DNA of 64,000 nt from NCBI RefSeq assembly GCF_009192745.1, contig NZ_VTFV01000002.1, positions 868,001-932,000 on the forward strand, in the 5' to 3' direction. Made by a program: the position numbers and the translations under genes. This document shows positions 25,111-33,694 of the stretch, piece after piece. The stretch is from Arthrobacter citreus. GTDB lineage: Bacteria > Actinomycetota > Actinomycetes > Actinomycetales > Micrococcaceae. Under the pieces are notes generated by a model, which had not been told where the DNA came from, made no database searches, and saw only the letters and a program-made list of their open reading frames with translations. Within the stretch, counting starts at the first letter, position 1. Every line of letters starts with the position of its first letter.

Positions 25111-26693
25111 ACGGGGCGGATACCGCCTGGGTGCTGGTATGCGCCGGACTGGTGCTGTTCATGACGCCCGGCCTGGCACTGTTCTACGGCGGAATGGTTC
25201 CCGTGCGGAACGTCCTGACCATGATGATGCAGAACATCATTCCGCTCGGCGTCATCACTCTCACGTGGGTGCTGGTGGGCTACACGCTGGCCTTCAGCAA
25301 CCAGGGGAACTCAGTCCTGGGAGAGTTCGATGCCTTCGCACTGATCGATGTGGATACTCCCCAGTTCCACACCGTAACGGCGGGTGTGACTATCCCCGCC
25401 CTGGCGTTTGTGGCCTACCAGATGATGTTCGCCATTATCACCCCGGCCCTGCTTACGGGTGCCACTGCCGGAAGGCTGAAGTTTGCCGGCTGGACCATAT
25501 TCCTGGTGGTCTTCTCGATTGTGATTTATCCGCAGGTGGCGCGCTGGCTGTGGAATCCCAAGGGCTGGCTAACGCAGCTCGGTGCCCAGGACTGGGCCGG
25601 CGGCCTGGTGGTCCATGCTTCCGCGGGCGCCGCAGCGGTGGCGGTCCTGCTGGTGGTGGGACGCCGCCGGGGATGGCCCAACCTCAAGACCTCACCCAAT
25701 AACCTGCCGCTGATGCTGGTCGGTGCGGGCATCCTGTGGTTCGGCTGGTTCGGGTTCAACGCAGGAGACGGCCTGCAGGCAAATGACATCGCAGCGCAGG
25801 CGCTGGTAAACACCCACGTGGCTGGCGGCTCCGCCATGCTCACCTGGCTGATTGTGGAACGCCTGACCAGCGGCCACTCCACGCTGGTCGGCGCGGTGTC
25901 CGGGGCGGTCGCCGGCCTGGCCACCATCACCCCGTGTGCCGGCTACGTGAACACGGGGTCCGCGGTGCTCATCGGACTGATCGCAGGGTGCGTCTGCTGC
26001 TTCGCCGTCCGGCTCAAGCACCTGCTGCGCTACGACGACGCGCTGGACGTGATTGCCGTGCATTTCGTGGGTGGGTTGATCGGTTCGTTCATGCTGGGGT
26101 TCTTTGCCGACAGCAGGGTCAACCCGGTCAGCGCGGACGGTCTGTTCGCCGGGGGAGGCGGGATCCTGCTGTGGCACCAGACGGTGGCGATCGTCTGTGT
26201 GGTGGCCTTCTCATTTGTGCTCAGCTGGCTTGCGGCAGCGCTTATCAACCGGACGATCGGGCTGCGCGAACCGGGGCCGGAGCAGGATTCCCTGGACAAG
26301 GTGCAGCAGGGCCAGGCCGCTTATTCCCTCAGCGGGGTCACCACCCACCCGACCACCAGCGGCCGCGGTGCGGATGCGCCGGAAGCCAACGCGGTTCAGC
26401 CGGGCGAGCCCCGGCATGTAATCAGTGCGATCGTCAACACCGATCGGATCGACGGGCTGCGCGATGCACTGCTAATGGCCGGTGCACGGTCCATCGAACT
26501 GATGGAAACCACCGTTTACACCGGCCGGGTGCATACCGAAATATTCCGCGCCGACGTGCGGAAGCTGGATTTCGAGGACCGGATGCGCGTGTACGCGTCA
26601 GTGGATGACGAGCACGAAGAAGCAGTGGCTGCGGTCCTGCGGCGCTTCGGCGCTGAACCGGAGTCCGTCCACCGGCTTGAAATCAGCCCGTAG
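25107..26693 (+). CDS. amt: ammonium transporter with C-terminal PII-like domain
   Basis: A 528-residue fusion. Residues 1-410 are a full Amt channel (eleven helices expected), with the substrate-site Asp162 (QDWAGGLVVH) and the twin histidines H170 and H319 (HFVGGLIGS). After a Ser/Gly/Pro-rich linker, residues about 435-528 resemble a PII (GlnB/GlnK) subunit: HVISAIVNTDR, then HTEIFRADVRKLDFED where PII has its T-loop. The usual modified Tyr-51 is Arg485. The GTG start at 25107 fits family N-termini; longer starts add a non-homologous 83-residue stretch. The nitrogen regulator glnR lies in this window at 61426. Confidence 0.9.
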   Translation: MNGADTAWVLVCAGLVLFMTPGLALFYGGMVPVRNVLTMMMQNIIPLGVITLTWVLVGYTLAFSNQGNSVLGEFDAFALIDVDTPQFHTVTAGVTIPALAFVAYQMMFAIITPALLTGATAGRLKFAGWTIFLVVFSIVIYPQVARWLWNPKGWLTQLGAQDWAGGLVVHASAGAAAVAVLLVVGRRRGWPNLKTSPNNLPLMLVGAGILWFGWFGFNAGDGLQANDIAAQALVNTHVAGGSAMLTWLIVERLTSGHSTLVGAVSGAVAGLATITPCAGYVNTGSAVLIGLIAGCVCCFAVRLKHLLRYDDALDVIAVHFVGGLIGSFMLGFFADSRVNPVSADGLFAGGGGILLWHQTVAIVCVVAFSFVLSWLAAALINRTIGLREPGPEQDSLDKVQQGQAAYSLSGVTTHPTTSGRGADAPEANAVQPGEPRHVISAIVNTDRIDGLRDALLMAGARSIELMETTVYTGRVHTEIFRADVRKLDFEDRMRVYASVDDEHEEAVAAVLRRFGAEPESVHRLEISP

Positions 26694-26716
26694 CAGGCCC
26701 CGGCTTCCGCCGGAAA

Positions 26717-26750
26717 CAGTTCCCGGGCCGCCGCGGCGCCCCGGGAACTG
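26717..26750. terminator. terminator between amt and the ABM gene
   Basis: A perfect 11-bp stem (CAGTTCCCGGG at 26717-26727, CCCGGGAACTG at 26740-26750), 23 nt after the amt stop and 15 nt from the convergent gene end. Confidence 0.75.
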
Positions 26751-26765
26751 CTCCGTGTACCGGGC

Positions 26766-27044
26766 CTAGCCGCGGTGCAGTGCCACCGGTTCTGCCAGCA
26801 GGGCGCTGAGGGACTCATCCAGGTCCTGTTTGGCGGCCCCGCGGGAGTGCCGGGCGAGGTCATCTTCGGATGCCCACTGCTCGGTCAGGACGATCCGGTC
26901 TTCGGACTCCTCGGTGATCTCATAACGGAGGCAGCCGGGTTCGGCCTGGACCTGCTCGATCGCGATCTCCAGGGCCAGCTTGACCCGGAAGAACTCTCCG
27001 GGGTTGGGAATGAATACGGCTGTCAGGTCTACGGGTGCGCTCAT
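26766..27044 (-). CDS. ABM-domain (quinol monooxygenase-like) protein
   Basis: A 92-residue single-domain dimeric alpha+beta barrel protein of the antibiotic-biosynthesis-monooxygenase family (YgiN-like). The pattern AEPGCLRYEI followed by VLTEQWASEDDLARHSR is characteristic. Members act on quinols or have no known substrate. A -10 box TAAAGT ends 7 nt before the ATG on the minus strand (leaderless type). Confidence 0.82.
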   Translation of the reverse strand: MSAPVDLTAVFIPNPGEFFRVKLALEIAIEQVQAEPGCLRYEITEESEDRIVLTEQWASEDDLARHSRGAAKQDLDESLSALLAEPVALHRG

Positions 27045-27082
27045 TTACCCAACTTTAGGCGAACCGGTGGCCGGGGGAGCGG

Positions 27083-28039
27083 TCAGTGCCTGCGGTGGTC
27101 CTGCGGCGTGAGCCGGGGTCCGTAGGCCTGTTTGCGGAAACCGGTGAGGATGATCAGGCGCACCACCCGCTGGCGATGTCCGCGCCACGGCTCCAGCAGC
27201 GCCAGCATGCCGGCGTCGTCCGTCCGCTTGCCGGTGAGGGCCGCGCCCACGTACGCGGCGAGGTGGAAGTCGCCCACTGAAACGTGGTCCGGTGAACCAT
27301 GGGTGCGCTGCAGGATCTCCGCCGCAGACCAGGGGCCGATGCCGGGCAGGGACTGGAGCCTGGCACTCACCGCGTCCCCCAGCGGTTCGGCTGCCAGGCG
27401 CTCCAGGCCCGACGCCGATCCACAGGCGCGCAGGATGGTGCGGGAACGGTGTGAATCCACTCCGGCGCGGTGCCAGTCCCAGCTGGGGATGCGCCGCCAT
27501 CCGGCGGCATCGGGAGGGAGCATCAAACCGGGGGGAACCGGTCCGGGTGCGGGTTCGCCGAAGCGCCGTACCAGGTAGCGCCAGGCATGGACTGCCTCCA
27601 TCTGCGTCACCTTTTGGCCCAGCACCACCGGTATGAGGGTTTGCAGGATCCTTCCGGTGCTGGGCAGCCGAAGGCCGGGATGATGCCGTCGGGCATCCTG
27701 GATTCCGGCAGGCAGGGTCGCGAGGAAACCAGGATCGTCGAAGGAGGACCAGTCGTCCTGTTCACCGAGCAGCGCTGGGACGGAGGCGAGTGCTTCCTCG
27801 GCGCCCGGCCCCCAGGCCTGGGCGGAAACCCGGGCGGGGGAGCGCAGCGCCCCGGCGTGCTGCCGAAGGCAGAGCGCGGCGGGCCCGGCAGCGGTGCGGA
27901 ACGCCAGCCACGCCCCGGTTGGGGAAACCTGCACGGTGGGGTCGGAGGCACCGAAGGCCACGGTCCCCAGGGTTCGGCTCATATCCAGTGGGCGGGAGGA
28001 TTCAAACTCACCGCGCATGCAGGCCGAACCGGAAGACAT
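27083..28039 (-). CDS. AlkA-type DNA-3-methyladenine glycosylase
   Basis: A 318-residue helix-hairpin-helix DNA glycosylase for base-excision repair of alkylated purines. The HhH is LQSLPGIGPWSAAEIL and the catalytic Asp lies in SVGDFHL, about residue 256. The N-terminal half is a divergent AlkA_N-like region. The start at 28039 gives MSSGSACMRGEF; a start at MRGEFESS, seven residues later, is equally plausible. The cbs gene is divergent, with 123 nt between the starts. Confidence 0.82.
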   Translation of the reverse strand: MSSGSACMRGEFESSRPLDMSRTLGTVAFGASDPTVQVSPTGAWLAFRTAAGPAALCLRQHAGALRSPARVSAQAWGPGAEEALASVPALLGEQDDWSSFDDPGFLATLPAGIQDARRHHPGLRLPSTGRILQTLIPVVLGQKVTQMEAVHAWRYLVRRFGEPAPGPVPPGLMLPPDAAGWRRIPSWDWHRAGVDSHRSRTILRACGSASGLERLAAEPLGDAVSARLQSLPGIGPWSAAEILQRTHGSPDHVSVGDFHLAAYVGAALTGKRTDDAGMLALLEPWRGHRQRVVRLIILTGFRKQAYGPRLTPQDHRRH

Positions 28040-28162
28040 GCCACCATGCTCGCACGTCCGGTGTGAACTTCTGTCCCAAAACAACGCCGACAGTAAGCAA
28101 GTTTGCTACGCCGTGTTCAGCACGGCCTGTTCCTTCGCGGCCCAGCCAGTAACGTGGTGCCC

Positions 28163-29533
28163 ATGAAGTATGCCAACACTGTCCTGGACCTGATCGGCAA
28201 CACCCCGCTGGTGAAACTCCACCACGTCACCGAAGGCATTGAAGCCACGGTGCTGGTGAAGCTGGAGTACCTCAATCCCGGCGGATCCATCAAGGACCGC
28301 ATCGCCGTGAAGATGATCGAAGCGGCCGAGGCGGAAGGCAAACTCCGCCCGGGCGGGACGGTGGTTGAACCGACAAGCGGCAACACCGGCGTCGGGCTGG
28401 CACTGGTGGCCCAGCAGAAGGGCTACAACTGCATCTTCGTCACACCGGACAAGGTTGGTGTTGAAAAGCGCGACGTACTGCGTGCCTACGGTGCCGAGGT
28501 AGTGGTGACGCCCACCGCCGTCGCCCCCGAAAGCCCCGAGTCCTACTACGGAGTATCCGACCGCCTGGTGCGGGAAATCGACGGCGCCTACAAGCCGGAC
28601 CAGTTCTCCAACCCGGCTGCCCCCGCCAGCCACTACGAGTCCACCGGTCCCGAGATCTGGAACGACACCGAGGGAAAGCTCACCCACTTCGTCGCAGGTG
28701 CAGGCACCGGCGGAACCATCACCGGCACCGGCCGCTACCTGAAGGAAGTCTCCGCGGACCGCGCTTCCGGACCGGTTCGGATCATCGCCGCAGATCCGGA
28801 AGGATCTGTGTACTCCGGCGGCACCGGACGCCCGTACTTCGTCGAGGGTGTGGGCGAGGACATGTGGCCGGGCAACTACGACCCCTCGGTTCCTGACGAG
28901 GTCATCGCCGTCAACGACGCCGAGTCCTTTGCCATGACCCGCCGCCTGGCCCGTGAAGAAGGCCTGCTGGTGGGCGGATCCTCCGGCATGGCCGTTGTAG
29001 CCGCCCTGCGCGCCGCCAAGGACCTGGGCCCCGAGGACGTCATGGTGGTCCTGCTGCCGGACAGCGGCCGCGGCTACATCGGCAAGATCTTCAACGACGG
29101 CTGGATGAAGTCCCACGGTTTCCTGGCCGAGACGGAGCAGGACGCCACTGTTGCGGACGTGCTCGCTGTCCGCGGCGGCGGGGATGCCCCGTACGTCCCG
29201 AAGACCGCCACCGTCCTGGAAGCCGTGGAGCTGCTGTCCCGGCACGGCGGCAGCCTTCCGGTGCTGTCCCACGAGCCGCCGGCAGTCCTGGGCGAAGTGC
29301 ACGGCTCGGTGGACGAGCGCTCGCTGAGCGAAAAGCTCTTCCGCGGCGAAGCAAAGCCCGGGGACCCGGTCGGTGACCATCTCTCGGCCAAGCTGCCGCA
29401 GATCGGTGCCGGTGAATCCGTGTCAGCTGCCATGGAACGCCTGGCCGAAGCGGACACCCTGCTGGTCGCCTCCGGCGGCACCTGGCACGGCGTCCTTACC
29501 CGCCGCGACCTGCTCTCCTACCTCAGCGCCTAG
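28163..29533 (+). CDS. cbs: cystathionine beta-synthase
   Basis: A 456-residue PLP enzyme that condenses serine (or an activated serine) with homocysteine to cystathionine. The PLP lysine is K44 in GGSIKDRIA; the phosphate-binding loop is in TSGNTGVGLAL; a second Gly loop is GAGTGGTITGTG. Residues about 335-456 form a CBS-domain pair, giving the same architecture and length as mycobacterial Cbs. The ATG at 28163 is 7 nt from -10 TAACGT (leaderless type). With the next gene it forms a transsulfuration operon. Confidence 0.94.
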   Translation: MKYANTVLDLIGNTPLVKLHHVTEGIEATVLVKLEYLNPGGSIKDRIAVKMIEAAEAEGKLRPGGTVVEPTSGNTGVGLALVAQQKGYNCIFVTPDKVGVEKRDVLRAYGAEVVVTPTAVAPESPESYYGVSDRLVREIDGAYKPDQFSNPAAPASHYESTGPEIWNDTEGKLTHFVAGAGTGGTITGTGRYLKEVSADRASGPVRIIAADPEGSVYSGGTGRPYFVEGVGEDMWPGNYDPSVPDEVIAVNDAESFAMTRRLAREEGLLVGGSSGMAVVAALRAAKDLGPEDVMVVLLPDSGRGYIGKIFNDGWMKSHGFLAETEQDATVADVLAVRGGGDAPYVPKTATVLEAVELLSRHGGSLPVLSHEPPAVLGEVHGSVDERSLSEKLFRGEAKPGDPVGDHLSAKLPQIGAGESVSAAMERLAEADTLLVASGGTWHGVLTRRDLLSYLSA

Positions 29534-29578
29534 ACCCACAAGCCCCGACCGCCGCCGCGCCGGCACAGGAGGAAAACC

Positions 29579-30727
29579 ATGACTGAAGGCTTCAACACCC
29601 GCGCCATCCACGCCGGACAGACCCCGGACCCCACCACGGGTGCCGTGATTCCGCCGCTGTACCAGAGCACCACCTACGCCCAGGACGGGATTGGCGGACT
29701 GCGCAACGGCTATGAATACGGCCGCGGCACCAACCCCACCCGGGATTCGCTCCAGGAACAGCTCGCGGCCCTGGAAGGCGGACGCCATGCGTTCTCCTTC
29801 AGCTCCGGCCTGGCGGCCGAGGATGCCCTGATCCGCGCCCTGCTGGCGCCCGGGGACCACATTGTCCTGGGCAACGATGCATACGGCGGAACCTACCGGC
29901 TGATCAACCGGGTGCTTTCAGCGTGGGGCATCACCAACGCAGCCGTGGACATGTCCAATACCGCGGCCCTGCAGGAGGCTATCGCCGCGGGGAACACCAG
30001 GATCGTGTGGCTGGAAACGCCGTCGAACCCGATGATGAAGATCTCCGACATCGCCGCAGTTGCGCAGGCAGCACACGACGCCGGTGCCCTCCTGGTAGTG
30101 GACAACACCTTCGCTTCTCCGTACCTGCAGCAGCCGCTCTCCTTCGGAGCGGACATTGTGGTGCATTCGACCACCAAGTACATTGGCGGCCACTCAGACG
30201 CGGTTGGCGGGGCAGTGATCCTGAACGACGACGACGCCGCCGAGAAGATCGGGTTCATCCAGTACGCCGTGGGCGCCGTTTCGGCTCCGATGGAAGCCTG
30301 GTTGACCACCCGCGGGCTGAAGACCCTGGGGGTGCGCATGGACCGGCACTCTTCCAACGCCATGGCGGTGGCCCGGTGGCTGAAGGAACAGCCTGCTGTC
30401 GAGTCGGTGCTGTATCCGGGGCTGGAAGAGCATCCCGGGCATGACCTCGCGAAGGCCCAGATGAAGGACTTCGGCGGCATGGTCTCGGTTAGCTTTAAGG
30501 GCGGGGAAGCGGCAGCCCGCAAGGTTGCGGAGTCCACGAAGGTCTTCACCCTGGCTGAGTCGCTGGGCGGCGTCGAATCCCTGATGAATTACCCCTCGGA
30601 AATGACCCACGCGTCTGTAAAGGGTACTGAACTGGCCGTTCCGGAGAACCTGCTGCGGCTCTCCGTTGGCATTGAGGACATTGAGGACCTCATCGCGGAT
30701 TTGGACCAGGCGCTGAAGCAGCTCTGA
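29579..30727 (+). CDS. cystathionine gamma-lyase / gamma-synthase family enzyme
   Basis: A 382-residue PLP-dependent Cys/Met metabolism enzyme. The PLP lysine is K200 in VHSTTKYIGGHSD; the active-site tyrosines are in YEYGRGTNPT. AGGAGG precedes the ATG and only 45 nt separate it from cbs. Sequence alone does not separate gamma-lyase (cystathionine to cysteine) from gamma-synthase (MetB); the pairing with cbs favours reverse transsulfuration, methionine to cysteine, which would feed mycothiol synthesis. Confidence 0.9.
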   Translation: MTEGFNTRAIHAGQTPDPTTGAVIPPLYQSTTYAQDGIGGLRNGYEYGRGTNPTRDSLQEQLAALEGGRHAFSFSSGLAAEDALIRALLAPGDHIVLGNDAYGGTYRLINRVLSAWGITNAAVDMSNTAALQEAIAAGNTRIVWLETPSNPMMKISDIAAVAQAAHDAGALLVVDNTFASPYLQQPLSFGADIVVHSTTKYIGGHSDAVGGAVILNDDDAAEKIGFIQYAVGAVSAPMEAWLTTRGLKTLGVRMDRHSSNAMAVARWLKEQPAVESVLYPGLEEHPGHDLAKAQMKDFGGMVSVSFKGGEAAARKVAESTKVFTLAESLGGVESLMNYPSEMTHASVKGTELAVPENLLRLSVGIEDIEDLIADLDQALKQL

Positions 30728-30746
30728 TTCCGCCGGCGTGCTGCGC

Positions 30747-31163
30747 TCAGCGGCGCCCCGTCAGCCGGCGCCGCCGGACCCTGGGGTCCGTCGTGGCGTA
30801 GAAGCGGGTGCTCTGCGGCAGCCAGAGCAGCACGGCACAGGCCAGGAGCAGTGCGCCCAGCGCAATGAGCGAAGGGCCGCGGAACAGCAGGGGAACACCG
30901 GCTATGAGCCCCAGGGTGGTTAGGGTTTCCCGGCTGCTTCGCTTTCCCCGGCGGAGCCGCAGGGCATAGAAAGCGGTCAGGGCGCCGAGGGCGATCCCCA
31001 GGATTCCCAGGGTCAGCAGGCCCTGGGAATCCTGCCGCTGCGTCTGCGCAGTAAACAGGAAAGAGCCACCGGCCAGGATCAGGACGACGGCGGCAACCAG
31101 CCAGGCCGCCGTGGCCAGCCGCATGGTGGCGGGCATCGGGGTCAGTGGATGTGTCTTGCTCAC
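30747..31163 (-). CDS. hypothetical membrane protein
   Basis: A 138-residue protein with three or four hydrophobic helices (about 15-37, 49-68, 81-94 and 96-115) and a strongly basic C-terminus ending RVRRRRLTGRR. The GTG at 31163 is preceded by AAAGGAGAC, which decides the start. Not recognised. It is convergent with the transsulfuration pair and divergent from the GT87 gene. Confidence 0.7.
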   Translation of the reverse strand: MSKTHPLTPMPATMRLATAAWLVAAVVLILAGGSFLFTAQTQRQDSQGLLTLGILGIALGALTAFYALRLRRGKRSSRETLTTLGLIAGVPLLFRGPSLIALGALLLACAVLLWLPQSTRFYATTDPRVRRRRLTGRR

Positions 31164-31410
31164 GCTGGGTCTCCTTTGTGGGATCCGTCCGCCGCTGCAG
31201 GCTGCGCAGGCATCCCGTTCACTGACTACGGTAGCGGCAGTCGGGGCCGGACTGCCTGAACATGACCTGCGCCGCGGCAGGACCCCGCCCGGCTGTTTAC
31301 GGGACATCAGGGCCAAAATCCCCCTCTTCAGCCATCTGCGCCGGAGCAGGCAGGTAGAGTGTCCCTCGCTCGCCCGCTCGCCGAACGGCGGCAGCACAGG
31401 AGGGAAGCAG

Positions 31411-32697
31411 ATGGCGCAGGGACTGCGTTCTCAGGCCGCGGGGGCGGCGCTGGTGCTCGGTGCGGCTGCGGTCTGCGCCGGCCTCCTGGCCCTCGCCATG
31501 GTCCTTGCGCCGCGGGACGGCATCGACTTCCGGGTTTACGTGGCAGGTGGCCAGACGGTCCTGAAAGCCAGCGGCGAACTGTATTCCGTCGGAATCCCCA
31601 ACCCGCCCAATCCCTCCCTCATGTTCACGTACCCGCCTGCGGCTGCCCTGCTGTTTGCGGTTCTCGCACCCTTTGGCGACGTCATCGGCTTCAACATCTT
31701 CCTTGGTCTCTCCCTGGCGCTGACCGCCCTGACTGCGCTGTGGCTCGTGGCGCACTTCAGCGGTTCCGGAAGCATCAGGTCCGTGCTGAGGGGGTTCTGG
31801 CTCCGGCCGGCAGCCATCGTGGCGTTCGGCCTGATAGCTGCCCTCGGGCCGTGGCGGGACACCCTGGCCCTGGGACAGATCAACATCATCCTGTTTGCGA
31901 TGGTGATGGTCGACTTCCTGAACCGCAGCGAGCAGTGGCCGCGGGGCCTGCTCACCGGAGTGGCAGCCGGACTGAAGCTCACACCGCTGGCCTTCGCGTT
32001 CTACTATCTGGTGCGCGGTGACTGGCGCGGCCTGCGGAACATGGCCTTTGGTTTCCTTGCCACCTTCGGTCTGGGGTTCCTGATCCTGCCCCGGGAATCA
32101 AAGACCTACTGGGGGGAACTGCTCCCGGACACCTCCCGGGTGGGCGGAGGAGCGTATGTGGACAACCTCTCCTTCCGCGGAGCTCTGCTGCACTTCGCCG
32201 GTCCGGAGGCGGACGTTACCGTTCCGTGGCTGCTGCTGTGCCTGGCCGCTGCGGCGGCCGCCGCCGTCATCATCCGGCTGGCAACAATGGCCGGGATGGA
32301 TCTGCTGGCCCTCACCGCGGCGGCACTGCTGATGCTGCTGGCCTCGCCGGTCTCCTGGTCCCACCACTGGGTATGGGCGGCACTCTTCCTGCCCCTGGCT
32401 GGTGCAGCGGTTCGGGGACTGCCCCGGCAGCGGCGGGCCATGCGTCTCACGGGATGGGTTCTGCTCGTCGCCACGGCCGCGGCCTTCTACCTCACGCCCA
32501 AGGGAATCGGCAGGCTGCTTGGCGCAGAGAGCCTTGATTCCCAGATCCCGGAACCGTGGCTGATGGCCTCCAGCGCGGGGGTCTTCTGCGGTGCCGCCAT
32601 GCTCGCCTGGTTCCTTGCCCTGCTCTGGCCGGACCGGCCTCGCCGCTGGTGGCGCGCCGCACCGGTCTCCGGCGCAATCCAGGTACCGCGCACCTAG
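31411..32697 (+). CDS. GT87 family membrane glycosyltransferase
   Basis: A 428-residue polytopic (about ten helices) GT-C fold protein of family GT87/DUF2029, which includes mycobacterial polyprenyl-phosphate-mannose-dependent alpha-1,2-mannosyltransferases. The first extracytoplasmic loop contains the expected catalytic Asp in GIDFRVYVAGG (about 36-46), and FTYPPAAALLF and SWSHHWVW are further family segments. AGGAGGG lies before the ATG. It probably mannosylates a cell-envelope glycolipid or lipoglycan. Confidence 0.83.
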   Translation: MAQGLRSQAAGAALVLGAAAVCAGLLALAMVLAPRDGIDFRVYVAGGQTVLKASGELYSVGIPNPPNPSLMFTYPPAAALLFAVLAPFGDVIGFNIFLGLSLALTALTALWLVAHFSGSGSIRSVLRGFWLRPAAIVAFGLIAALGPWRDTLALGQINIILFAMVMVDFLNRSEQWPRGLLTGVAAGLKLTPLAFAFYYLVRGDWRGLRNMAFGFLATFGLGFLILPRESKTYWGELLPDTSRVGGGAYVDNLSFRGALLHFAGPEADVTVPWLLLCLAAAAAAAVIIRLATMAGMDLLALTAAALLMLLASPVSWSHHWVWAALFLPLAGAAVRGLPRQRRAMRLTGWVLLVATAAAFYLTPKGIGRLLGAESLDSQIPEPWLMASSAGVFCGAAMLAWFLALLWPDRPRRWWRAAPVSGAIQVPRT

Positions 32698-32707
32698 ACT
32701 ATTGCCC

Positions 32708-33361
32708 ATGACTACCGGATCCCTCCTGGCTATCTGCCGCGTGCACGCCCTGCGGCCCACCACCGACGCGGTCGGAGTTAGCGCCATCGACAAGCGGGCG
32801 GTTGAAGGACCCGTGAAGGTTTACGCACTGGGGCTGACCGGCGACGTGCAGGCCGACCGCAGGCACCACGGCGGTGAGTCCAAGGCCGTTTACGCCTACT
32901 CGCAGGAGGACGCGGATTACTGGGCAGCGGAACTGGGTGAGCCTGTGCCGGCGGGCCGCTTTGGCGAGAACCTCCGGGTGGCGGGGATTGATGCGTCCCG
33001 AGCAGTGGTGGGGGAGCAGTGGCGGATTGGCACGGACGTTGTGCTGGAAGTGACGTGCCCGCGCACCCCCTGCCGCAACTTTGCCCAGTACATGGGCCAG
33101 CCGAAGTGGGTGGCACGGTTCGCCGCGGCCGGACGGCTGGGAACCTACCTGCGCGTTGTTTCCCGGGGTTCAATCCACGCCGGAGATACAGTGGAAATCA
33201 TCTGCCGCCCGGAACACGGTGTCACCGTGGCAGACGTGTTCGAAGGGCTCTCCGCTGAGCAGCATTCCCGCTTGTCAGAGGCGCATTCGGAGGGCATGTA
33301 CCTGTCGCCCGAAATTCGCAAGGTACTGCGTCGGCAGCCCGCTGCCCAAGACGCATTTTAG
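32708..33361 (+). CDS. MOSC domain protein (YiiM-like)
   Basis: A 217-residue MOSC-domain protein. The domain spans about residues 45-165 with the conserved cysteine region TCPRTPCRNF (C117 and C122), thought to carry sulfur or bind molybdenum cofactor; the C-terminal part resembles the 3-alpha helical end of YiiM, which reduces N-hydroxylated bases using Moco. The ATG is 7 nt from -10 TAGACT (32695-32700). Function by homology only. Confidence 0.85.
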   Translation: MTTGSLLAICRVHALRPTTDAVGVSAIDKRAVEGPVKVYALGLTGDVQADRRHHGGESKAVYAYSQEDADYWAAELGEPVPAGRFGENLRVAGIDASRAVVGEQWRIGTDVVLEVTCPRTPCRNFAQYMGQPKWVARFAAAGRLGTYLRVVSRGSIHAGDTVEIICRPEHGVTVADVFEGLSAEQHSRLSEAHSEGMYLSPEIRKVLRRQPAAQDAF

Positions 33362-33694
33362 GCTGTGTGCCGGACCTCACTGCGCTATTCTGCGGGGGTA
33401 CCGGCCGCAATGCCGTACACTTGAGGAATCCCCCACTCCGGTATTCCCTGATTTTCCTGCGGACTAGAGTCCATTTGCAGGTACGTTGTGTTGGGGCCCG
33501 CATAAAACATGCGGGCAGATTCATCTCCTGGGAGCGCCGGCAAAGAAATCGTCACACCGAGCCGCGAATCGCAACCCAGTGATACAGGCCCACAGCTGTG
33601 ACGGAGAGTCCTGCCTGGGATTGCAACAGTGCCCGGACTTACGTACTCACAGCCGTCAAACCGGCTGTCCGGCCCCACTGATGAGGAATATCCC
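33362..33694 (+). promoter_or_regulatory. long structured 5' leader of the DEAD-box helicase gene
   Basis: No gene is seen in these 333 nt. A -10 box TAGAGT at 33465-33470 suggests a transcript starting near 33477, leaving a leader of about 218 nt. It contains two perfect hairpins: GCCCGCAT/ATGCGGGC at 33496-33516 with an AAAAC loop, and ACAGCCG/CGGCTGT at 33649-33668, the second ending 14 nt before the GAGGAA ribosome-binding site. Long leaders are common for cold-shock helicase genes; the mechanism here is unknown. Confidence 0.5.
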
